Assembly: GCA_021739635.1 (NCBI GenBank) | Contig: JAIPBH010000019.1 | Span: forward strand, 1 to 40,482 | Origin: Flavobacteriaceae bacterium | GTDB lineage: Bacteria; Bacteroidota; Bacteroidia; Flavobacteriales; Flavobacteriaceae | Direction: 5' to 3' | Length of the DNA stretch: 40,482 bases | Part shown: positions 8,935 through 16,339 of the stretch, in pieces | Position numbering within the stretch: the stretch's first letter is position 1 | How the letters are laid out: the number at the start of each line of letters is the position of its first letter | Made by a program: the position numbers and the translations under genes | The notes under the pieces: model-generated | The model's input: only the letters and a program-made list of their open reading frames with translations | Told to the model about the DNA's origin: nothing | Databases searched by the model: none

Positions 8935-9774
8935 TTATTTTCTTTTTAATTCATCCAATGTTTTACCGTTTTTATCTTTCCAAGAAGTCCAACCATTAGC
9001 AGAACGCGCCAAAACAGTGGCAGCAGCAGCACTTGGTGAATTAAAAATGTAGTCTTGCTGAAATACATAAACATTGTTTTCTTGTGTAAGAATACCTTCT
9101 TCTAGTAATTTTTTGCGTAAAATACCAATCCATTTATTCATGCCACGTGTTTCTTCAATGTTAGATTTCCCATCCTTATAGACTAAAAAACCATCATCTG
9201 TGAGTTCTCCGACTGCCGATGCATCTTTTCCTGTACAGTATAATAATTCTTTGGAGCTTTTAGCTTTACGCTTTTCCTCAAAAATAGGATAGCCTAATGT
9301 TGCTAATAATATTTTTGCAGTATCAAAATGATCTAACAAATCATGTTCTCTACTTTCTGAAATAGACTGTCTATTAGAACCGGTATCATTATCTAGAATG
9401 TACCTACCAATTTCTTTAGTTTTACCCATACAATAATGCTCTAAAAACTTACTATCTGCTTTATTGTAATCATTTGTTTTAGATGCTATAATAATACAAT
9501 GCGTCCAAAAATCTTTAATTCGGTTATGAGATTGAATACGCTTAAAACAATCTTCTCCTTCTCCAATATAAACCATTGGTTTTGTTCCATCTTCAGAATT
9601 ACCAAATAGAAAGTAAACCCCTGTGTAATGAACCACATCGCGTTGACTAACTTCTTGCATTTTATTTCTAGGAAACAAAATGGCTTTTACTAATCTACTT
9701 GTTATTTCTGCTTCACGAATACTGGTTGGTGAACCATCTGGTAAAAATATTTGTATGGTTTGTGGTCTAGTCAT
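8935..9774 (-). CDS. GIY-YIG nuclease with DUF4357 domain
   Basis: The 279-aa protein carries a GIY-YIG endonuclease core: TGVYFLFG at 51-58, VYIGEGED at 68-75, an Arg at 79 and a Glu at 112 (KFLEHY) suited to metal binding. The C-terminus (about 225-275, SAAAATVLARSANGWTSWKD) is the DUF4357 domain usually found on this family. Such proteins are often encoded beside type I restriction systems, as here. The start is 16 bp after the HNH gene stop, consistent with one transcript from the ATPase/HNH pair through to the helicase. The target is unknown. Confidence 0.88.
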   Translation of the reverse strand: MTRPQTIQIFLPDGSPTSIREAEITSRLVKAILFPRNKMQEVSQRDVVHYTGVYFLFGNSEDGTKPMVYIGEGEDCFKRIQSHNRIKDFWTHCIIIASKTNDYNKADSKFLEHYCMGKTKEIGRYILDNDTGSNRQSISESREHDLLDHFDTAKILLATLGYPIFEEKRKAKSSKELLYCTGKDASAVGELTDDGFLVYKDGKSNIEETRGMNKWIGILRKKLLEEGILTQENNVYVFQQDYIFNSPSAAAATVLARSANGWTSWKDKNGKTLDELKRK

Positions 9775-9790
9775 TGTCTTTTTATTCTAA

Positions 9791-10609
9791 TTAAAAATAA
9801 ACATTACTATTTGTCATTGCTTTAATGAGTACAATTTTCCAATTATTAATACCATCTCTAGCTTCAATTTTTGAATAGTGGTTTTGAATAAATTTTTGAA
9901 GTTCCATATCATCAATATTTGAATCTCTACAACTTGAAATTAGTATATCTAATTCTGAAATAACTTCATCAGAATCTTCTCTAAATCGTTGTAATAAATC
10001 CAATTTATCATAATGACTCTCTATAACATTAAACAAGTTTGAATCGATATTCGATATGTTTTTCAATTCAAATGTAAATTCCGTCTTAGATACTATATTA
10101 ACAAATAAATATTGCGAGTTAGGTATAGTCGCGGAGTATAGGTTTAAAAACAATAGGTTTTTATCACCTTTCCAATTCTCCTTCTTTTTTGAATTACAGG
10201 TTGAACAACAAGGAATTAAATTTATTGGATTAACTGAAAACTCTGGAAATTCATTCTTTGGGATATAATGATCTAACGACGCAACTTTTTCTATTGTGCA
10301 ATTAGGGCAAGTATTTATTCTTTGATTAAATTCATTTGTAGTCAACTCCTTTTTGAGTTCTATAATAGATTTTCTTTGAGAAGAATAAAGATTTAGAAGG
10401 TTTGTTTTATCCTCACCATCAAAACCATGGGCTGAAATGGCAAACAAATTATTATTGTCAAATTTATCCTTATAATCAGAATAAGTTTGAGTTATCGTAA
10501 CTTCGTTTTTTAATAAATTATCTTTAACAACTCCTTTATTCAGACTATCACTTACCAAATTTTTATGAAAAGACAGAGCATCTCCTTGATAACACTTTAT
10601 ATTTTTCAT
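9791..10609 (-). CDS. ptuB: HNH endonuclease, PtuB-like partner of the ATPase
   Basis: The 272-aa protein has an HNH nuclease core with structural zinc ligands: C101/C104 (TCPNC), catalytic-type D113-H114 (SLDHYIPK), N130 (PINLIPC) and C135/C138 (CSTC, then N139). It overlaps the upstream ATPase stop codon by 4 bp (ATGA), a sign of translational coupling. An AAA ATPase followed by an HNH nuclease is the composition and order of the Septu anti-phage system (PtuA then PtuB), in which the ATPase holds the nuclease in check until infection. The assignment rests on this pairing and the motif order. Confidence 0.82.
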   Translation of the reverse strand: MKNIKCYQGDALSFHKNLVSDSLNKGVVKDNLLKNEVTITQTYSDYKDKFDNNNLFAISAHGFDGEDKTNLLNLYSSQRKSIIELKKELTTNEFNQRINTCPNCTIEKVASLDHYIPKNEFPEFSVNPINLIPCCSTCNSKKKENWKGDKNLLFLNLYSATIPNSQYLFVNIVSKTEFTFELKNISNIDSNLFNVIESHYDKLDLLQRFREDSDEVISELDILISSCRDSNIDDMELQKFIQNHYSKIEARDGINNWKIVLIKAMTNSNVYF

Positions 10610-12525
10610 ACTAATTTACTTTTAATATAAATTTTAGCATTTAAACTTAAAGAAAGATTATCATTTTCAATCTTTTCAAGTATTGTTTCATAGTTGTAAT
10701 ATTGCTCAATCATTTTATCAAGCATAACTTTGTAGTGTTTGTTTATCTCACTATTAGAAAAAACATCCTCTGTTAATACCGTTAAATTTTCTCCAAAACT
10801 TTCAACACCTATCTTTCTTATGAAAGGAATATTATTATCCTTTTCCATAACATAGACATTTTTTCCAAATATGTTTTGAATAATAATTGGAGAATGCGTT
10901 GTAATTAAGCAATAAGAATCAAATGATTCAACTAATTCGTATATTGAACTTATAAGCTGAGAAATTGCATTGGGATGTAAATGTGTTTCTGGTTCGTCAA
11001 ATAGAATTAAAGAGTCATATCTAATGTTTGCTATTATTTTGGTCATTATTTCTAACATTATACCTTGACCAGAACTTAATTTATCTATTAGCTCCAAAAA
11101 TTTACCTTCAATTATTTTGAACTCATTATGATCACCGGGAACGCGTAAACTATTATTAACAAAAACATCTTTTAGAACATCTTCACCTAAAAAGTTGAAT
11201 AAAATATGCTTCCATTTTTCAATTCTATTATGGTGTTTAATTTTTTTATAGGCTTCAAGTAGGTTTTGACCTTTCTCAGTTTTTGAAGGAAGGTTCTTGT
11301 CTTTGTTAAGCAAACCACAAAACACATAATTAAAATCAACTTTTTGATTGGGTAAATCAAAAGTATCAAACACACTATAAGATACAGCTATGACTTTACT
11401 AAATATTGGTTTATGAGGTTTAAATGAACTTAACTTTGATTCAGATATATCTAACGGTAGATTAGTTATTAATTGGGTTTTTCCTGCTCCGTTTTTTCCA
11501 ATTACAGCAAAAATTCTATCAGAATATTCTAATGCGTTATTGTAGTTTAATTCTATTTCTATGGAAGTATCAGAATAGTTCGGAATGAAATTATAAGTAA
11601 AGTTATATTTATTTTCTAAGCTTCTTCCTTCTAAAATAAACCTTATGTTTCTTGAAAGTTGCTCAACTTCATCATCTCTAATTAACGAGTTAACGAAAAT
11701 TGGATTTGAAGCAAACTTATCATTTATTTCTGTGAAATAAGATGCATCCTTTAATGCATATAATATACTCCCTGTATTAATGCCAAAATAAGCTTGAATA
11801 CCCTTATAATAACCTTCTTTTTGACCTACAGAGCAAAACGAATCGTCTAATGTCACAAACTTTGTTTTAATGACAAGTTTCGTCATTTCCGATATACCAT
11901 CTGTTATTTTCACAGTACCAAAACTGTAATAATCCTTCACTCCAGTATAATATGTTAAATAAAAAGTGGTTTTACTTCCAAAATCATCCCAATTCCCCGA
12001 TTGCAGATGGAAATAAGGATATTCTTCGTTATGGTAATCAACTACAAAAGGTACGAAATTTTCTAATATGTGAATTTTATCATTTTTTGTAACTCTTCGA
12101 ATACTATAAATAGGTAAGTCCTCCTTATAGCTTGAAACAGCCAACGTAATATCAATACTGGATAATTCCGCATTAATGAGAGTTACATAAAATTCTATTT
12201 CTGGTAAATCATTCCTAAAATCGGGATGTACAACTGTTTCTAAAAATTTAGTAAAATCCTCATCTTTTTCTAATAATTTAAATCTGTCTAAAAAGGTGTA
12301 TTCAATAGACCAATCATCATTATTCACTAAGTGTTGAACAGCATCATCATAAGCATTAGACCATCTAGTGTCTTCTGGAGAAGGCATTGCTTTTAAATCC
12401 CAAATATTATTTAAGAAAAGTATAATTCCATTATTCCATCCATCATCTTTTACATTAAAAGCATTAGGATTTTTATTTATAATATTAAATATTTTGGACT
12501 TTAAATGTTGGGCGTATTTTATCAT
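10606..12525 (-). CDS. ptuA: ABC/OLD-type ATPase, PtuA-like, with long N-terminal extension
   Basis: The 639-aa protein has its ATPase core at 330-560: Walker A GKNGAGKT (343-350), signature LSSGQG (483-488), Walker B LILFDEPE (506-513) followed by THLHP, and an H-loop TTHSP (542-546). The segment KVIAVSYSVFDTF with YVFCGL after it is typical of the AAA proteins of Septu and Gabija-like defence loci. About 330 residues precede the ATPase domain; they show no family I recognise and make the protein longer than a minimal PtuA. They may form a sensor or a scaffold. It overlaps the HNH gene by 4 bp. The 192-bp gap upstream contains a decayed hsdS tail. Confidence 0.85.
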   Translation of the reverse strand: MIKYAQHLKSKIFNIINKNPNAFNVKDDGWNNGIILFLNNIWDLKAMPSPEDTRWSNAYDDAVQHLVNNDDWSIEYTFLDRFKLLEKDEDFTKFLETVVHPDFRNDLPEIEFYVTLINAELSSIDITLAVSSYKEDLPIYSIRRVTKNDKIHILENFVPFVVDYHNEEYPYFHLQSGNWDDFGSKTTFYLTYYTGVKDYYSFGTVKITDGISEMTKLVIKTKFVTLDDSFCSVGQKEGYYKGIQAYFGINTGSILYALKDASYFTEINDKFASNPIFVNSLIRDDEVEQLSRNIRFILEGRSLENKYNFTYNFIPNYSDTSIEIELNYNNALEYSDRIFAVIGKNGAGKTQLITNLPLDISESKLSSFKPHKPIFSKVIAVSYSVFDTFDLPNQKVDFNYVFCGLLNKDKNLPSKTEKGQNLLEAYKKIKHHNRIEKWKHILFNFLGEDVLKDVFVNNSLRVPGDHNEFKIIEGKFLELIDKLSSGQGIMLEIMTKIIANIRYDSLILFDEPETHLHPNAISQLISSIYELVESFDSYCLITTHSPIIIQNIFGKNVYVMEKDNNIPFIRKIGVESFGENLTVLTEDVFSNSEINKHYKVMLDKMIEQYYNYETILEKIENDNLSLSLNAKIYIKSKLV

Positions 12526-12585
12526 TTACACAAAAAATAATAGTTTATTAATAAAAATTAAACCTCTACCGTTTTACTTTCTCCT

Positions 12586-12700
12586 TCAAAAACCTCCCGC
12601 AAACAAACTTTGAATGTATTGCTTTATTTGGGTTTGGTTGTTATCTATATATTCTTCCAACAATCTAATAAGGCCATTAAACAATTAACCTTATTAACGA
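12586..12700 (-). pseudogene. decayed 3' end of a second hsdS
   Basis: On the minus strand one frame gives VNCLMALLDCW, and after a frame change LLEEYIDNNQTQIKQYIQSL followed by FAGGF and stop. This matches the C-terminal pattern of type I specificity subunits (VNxLMALCDxLE ... QSLLxxVF) and aligns at DNA level with the last 35 bp of the intact hsdS at 13222. The fragment is frameshifted and lacks everything upstream. It suggests that the present hsdS plus GIY-YIG gene replaced, or was inserted beside, an older specificity gene. Confidence 0.7.
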
Positions 12701-12717
12701 TGTTTTTTTATATTGGT

Positions 12718-13203
12718 TTAATTTATAAAATTTTCCAATTTAATGTTATTTTTTACTAAATATTGCTGAGCTTCAATACGCTCAAATATACCATACTGTC
12801 CATTTAGAGGTGGTAGTTCTCCAAATTGACTAACATACTCTTCTATAAGATAGCTTTCGGTATACAAAATACTTTCATAAGATGGTAGAACAATAATTTT
12901 GATAGTCATTTTAGAGGTGTCCAAATATCTTTGAATTCTAAATACTTTCTTACTTAACGATTGGTGTCCTTTTATTTTAGCTTTATCACTATTATTATAA
13001 TTAGCAAGTACTGATTGTTGTAAAGAAGCTACTCTATTATAAAGATTATCTGCTTTACCAATGTATAAAATACCGTTGGTGTCTGTTTTGCCTAGTCTTG
13101 CTATTGGTTTATTTTGAAACAGAATATAACAAGCCCATGGATTAATAACATCTTTAACTACTTCTGATAAGGTGTCATTAATATGTAATTGGAATATTTG
13201 CAT
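12718..13203 (-). CDS. small GIY-YIG nuclease-like protein
   Basis: The 161-aa protein has a GIY-YIG core: ACYILFQN at 24-31, GILYIGKAD at 44-52 and an Arg at 57 (YNRV). A possible metal-binding Glu lies in TESYLIEEY, near residue 120. No second domain is visible. It starts 18 bp after the hsdS stop codon and so travels with the restriction-modification genes, but it is a different branch from the longer DUF4357 protein at 8935. It may act as an extra nuclease of the restriction locus; nothing in the sequence proves that it is active. Confidence 0.8.
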   Translation of the reverse strand: MQIFQLHINDTLSEVVKDVINPWACYILFQNKPIARLGKTDTNGILYIGKADNLYNRVASLQQSVLANYNNSDKAKIKGHQSLSKKVFRIQRYLDTSKMTIKIIVLPSYESILYTESYLIEEYVSQFGELPPLNGQYGIFERIEAQQYLVKNNIKLENFIN

Positions 13204-13221
13204 CTATACTAGACTTATATT

Positions 13222-14826
13222 TTAATTAAAAACCTCCTTCAAACAACTTTGCATTAATTGCTCACTTTGTTCTTGGCTTTGTTGTACTACTTGCTCTAAC
13301 TCATCACAAAAACCGATTAAAGCATTTACTTTTTGGACGATGGCTTTTTGTTCTTCTAATGAAAAAATTGGAACCACAACTTTTTTCAAATTAGTTCCAT
13401 TTATACTAAAATTACCTGCTGTAGTAGAGCAAAATTTATCTAACTGATATCTTGCTGTTTTAGAATTAATAAAGATGGCTAAGTAACTTGAATCAATTAT
13501 TTTATACAAAGGTCTAACTTGAATCAATGAGTCTGAAAATATTAGCTTGTCATCATCTCCATAGTAAACGGCAGCTTTACCAACAAAATTTAGATTACCG
13601 TTTTGACGGCAAATAAATACATCTTGATTTTTAACAAAATAATTTTCTTTCTTATTCTCAGGTACTTCAATATATTTTGCTAATGCTTCATTTAATTTAA
13701 TGAAACTAGTTTGAGTTACTGTTTCAATACCTAATCGTTTTAATCCAATTTCAGCATCATTTGGCCTTCCAGTAAAACCGTTTTTTGTAAATTGTATTAT
13801 ATTTCCAATGCATTCAGAATATGGCTCATTAGTCTTTGTGAGTTTGCCTTGAACGGCTAATTGTAAAACGGTTTCTCGTAATTTTTTAATGTTTGTGGTT
13901 TCATTAAAGAACATAGCAAAATGGTCTTGTAAAAACGCCCATTCTTTTTTGGCATTGTTGGTGGTAAGTTGGTTCAAAGCAGAGGCCGCAAATTTTTCTT
14001 TTAATGAAATACGTTTAACCGTTAATTGCTCTAATTGCTCAACTTCTTTGAATAAGGTTTCTACAACTTTAACGATTTCTTTTTGTTCTTCTAGTGGTGG
14101 TAATTCTAATATTATATCTCTAATTGCCTTTGTCGATAAACTTGGTTGCGCAGTAGTTGTAACGGATTTAAATATCTCTTTTTGTCCAGAATAGGACAAG
14201 AGGTAGAATACAACATATTGGAAATCTAAATTTGTGTTTAGATTATTAAAAAGCTCAAGTTTTGCCGTATTAGCAGCCAAATGCCATCTTTCTTTTTTGT
14301 CAAAAATTGCAACATCACCAATACCAGCACCAATTGACGTAATTAAAACACAAGGTTTAGTTAAGGCTGACCTTTCTAGTATTAAGGACACATCAAGATT
14401 AATATACTTAACTATCTTCTCTTTAATTTTATTCTTTCCAATATTTCGAGCCATAATTACTGGAACTTCACCTGAATCTGCAAGTCTTATGTATTTAGTA
14501 TTTTCAAATCCTGCTAATTTGGTTGTAAACCCTGCATCTATTAATTTAATTTGCCTCCATTCTTTTGGTGAAACACTTTGATATTCACTTTTATATATAA
14601 CGCTTTCTCCTCTTGGTCTTTTAATAGACTTATTCCTCATTAATTCTTCTTTTTCTGCTTTGATACGCTCCAATAAAATTGAGGAAGATTCAACATCAGG
14701 ATTTTCTTTTCTCCATTTTCTAGTTAATTTCCCTTGAACAGCCAATTGTAAAATCAAGCCTTTTAACTCTTGGGCATTTTTAGGATTAACAGTGAGGTCT
14801 TTAAAATGTTTTAGTAGGTGTTTCAT
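13222..14826 (-). CDS. hsdS: type I restriction-modification specificity subunit
   Basis: HsdS gives the type I complex its DNA target through two recognition domains. The protein (534 aa from this start) shows the expected twofold layout: the conserved helix ELKGLILQLAVQGKLT near the N-terminus and KLRETVLQLAVQGKLT in the middle each precede a variable recognition domain, and each domain ends in PLEEQKEIV or SLEEQKAIV followed by a coiled-coil helix. I chose ATG at 14826 (MKHLLKHF). An in-frame GTG at 14847 adds seven residues, but it falls inside a REP-like repeat, so the longer form is less likely. It lies between hsdM and a GIY-YIG gene. A decayed tail of another hsdS lies 500 bp downstream. 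Confidence 0.95.
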   Translation of the reverse strand: MKHLLKHFKDLTVNPKNAQELKGLILQLAVQGKLTRKWRKENPDVESSSILLERIKAEKEELMRNKSIKRPRGESVIYKSEYQSVSPKEWRQIKLIDAGFTTKLAGFENTKYIRLADSGEVPVIMARNIGKNKIKEKIVKYINLDVSLILERSALTKPCVLITSIGAGIGDVAIFDKKERWHLAANTAKLELFNNLNTNLDFQYVVFYLLSYSGQKEIFKSVTTTAQPSLSTKAIRDIILELPPLEEQKEIVKVVETLFKEVEQLEQLTVKRISLKEKFAASALNQLTTNNAKKEWAFLQDHFAMFFNETTNIKKLRETVLQLAVQGKLTKTNEPYSECIGNIIQFTKNGFTGRPNDAEIGLKRLGIETVTQTSFIKLNEALAKYIEVPENKKENYFVKNQDVFICRQNGNLNFVGKAAVYYGDDDKLIFSDSLIQVRPLYKIIDSSYLAIFINSKTARYQLDKFCSTTAGNFSINGTNLKKVVVPIFSLEEQKAIVQKVNALIGFCDELEQVVQQSQEQSEQLMQSCLKEVFN

Positions 14827-14836
14827 ATAATTTAAT

Positions 14837-14869
14837 GAGATTGCCACGTCGTGCCTCCTCGCAATGACA
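14837..14869. repeat. REP-like palindromic element between hsdM and hsdS
   Basis: The 33 bp read TGTCATTGCGAGGAGGC at one end and GTGGCAATCTC at the other (minus strand), with TTGCxxxG and its complement as an imperfect hairpin. This closely resembles the widespread REP-type sequence TGTCATTGCGAGG...GCAATCTC found between genes in many bacteria. Its place within an operon gap of 44 bp suggests insertion between two co-transcribed genes; it also supplies a spurious GTG start to hsdS. Confidence 0.7.
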
Positions 14870-14870
14870 T

Positions 14871-16301
14871 TTATTTTAAAGCTTCGGTTAATACATTAAT
14901 AATTTCATCTTGTATAGAAGCGATTGTATTTTCAATGGTATTAAATTTTTCTAATAACACTTCTGGTTTTGCTAAGGTATCTACTTCTTGATGTGGGTTT
15001 TTAATATCTAAATTATAACCTCGTTTTTTAATGTCTTCTATAGACACTTTCCACGCATATTGGTTTTCTTCACGGTTGTTCCACCACGCCTTTTCTAAAT
15101 CAAACTCTTTAATATTAATGGGTTTGGTTTTGTTATAGCTTACCACACCTTCTGGATATGGATGCTCAAAATACCAAACGTCTTTAGTAGGTGTGCCTTT
15201 TTCAAAAAACAATAAGTTGGTTTTAATACCTGTATACGGGTTAAATACGCCATTAGGCAACCTAACTATGGTATGTAGGTTACAACGCTCTAACAACTCT
15301 TCTTTTAAACGTGTTTTCATGCCTTCGCCAAACAAGGTGCCATCGGGTAATACTATAGCGCAACGCCCATTGGTTTTAAGTAACTTAACAATTAAGGCTA
15401 AAAATAAATCGGCCGTTTCTTTAGTTCTAAATTTTTGTGGGAAGTTGGTTTCGGTACCATCTTCTTCCACTCCACCAAAAGGCGGATTGGTTAAAATTAT
15501 GTCTAACTTATCATTGGCTCCCCAATCGGCATAGGGTTTGCTTAATAAATTATCTCTGCGTACTGCTGGCAAATCGAAACCGTGTAGCATTAAATTGGTA
15601 GTACATAGTAAATGCGGTAAGGGTTTTTTTTCAATACCTCTAATAGAAGTTTGCAGAATATCACGGTCTTTTGGCGTTTTTACTTGTTCACGCATATGGT
15701 CTATAGTACAAGTTAAAAAACCGCCTGTACCACAAGCAGGGTCCAAAATACTTTCTCCCAATTGCGGGTTAATCATATCTACCATAAACTGCGTAACCGC
15801 TCTTGGTGTGTAATATTCCCCAGAAGAACCAGCTGATTGTAGTTCTTTTAAAATGGTTTCGTAAATATCATTAAACAAATGACGCTCTGTGGTGCTATTA
15901 AAATCTATTTGATTAATCACATTAATAACTTGACGGAACAAGGTTCCGTTTTTCATGTAGTTATAGGTGTCATCAAATACCGAACGAATTATATGCGCTT
16001 GTGGACTTATGGTTATATCTAAGTCTTTAAGTGTTGGAAATAATTCAATTTCAATAAATTCCATTAAGGCATCACCTGTTAAGCCTTCATCATTTGCCGC
16101 CCAGTTTTGCCATTTAAGTTTTTCAGGAATTGGAGACTCATAACCTTCTATAGTAATTTCCCATTCTTCTTCTTTATCGGCAAAAATCTTCATAAAAAGC
16201 ATCCACACCATTTGAGAAATGCGTTGTGCATCGCCATCTACTCCTGTATCCTTACGCATGATGTCGCGTATGCCTTTTATGTTTGTTGTTATGTTGCTCA
16301 T
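14871..16301 (-). CDS. hsdM: type I restriction-modification methyltransferase
   Basis: N6-adenine methyltransferase subunit of 476 aa, using S-adenosylmethionine. The N-terminal HsdM domain is followed by the SAM-binding motif DPACGTGGF (187-195) and the catalytic motif NPPFGG (272-277). It should combine with HsdS to methylate the target and with HsdR to restrict. It starts 38 bp after the hsdR stop codon and ends 44 bp before hsdS, so R, M and S are probably one transcript. Length and motifs look intact. Confidence 0.97.
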   Translation of the reverse strand: MSNITTNIKGIRDIMRKDTGVDGDAQRISQMVWMLFMKIFADKEEEWEITIEGYESPIPEKLKWQNWAANDEGLTGDALMEFIEIELFPTLKDLDITISPQAHIIRSVFDDTYNYMKNGTLFRQVINVINQIDFNSTTERHLFNDIYETILKELQSAGSSGEYYTPRAVTQFMVDMINPQLGESILDPACGTGGFLTCTIDHMREQVKTPKDRDILQTSIRGIEKKPLPHLLCTTNLMLHGFDLPAVRRDNLLSKPYADWGANDKLDIILTNPPFGGVEEDGTETNFPQKFRTKETADLFLALIVKLLKTNGRCAIVLPDGTLFGEGMKTRLKEELLERCNLHTIVRLPNGVFNPYTGIKTNLLFFEKGTPTKDVWYFEHPYPEGVVSYNKTKPINIKEFDLEKAWWNNREENQYAWKVSIEDIKKRGYNLDIKNPHQEVDTLAKPEVLLEKFNTIENTIASIQDEIINVLTEALK

Positions 16302-16339
16302 ATATTTTTATTCCTTCTTTTATGTTTATTTCAACTTAC

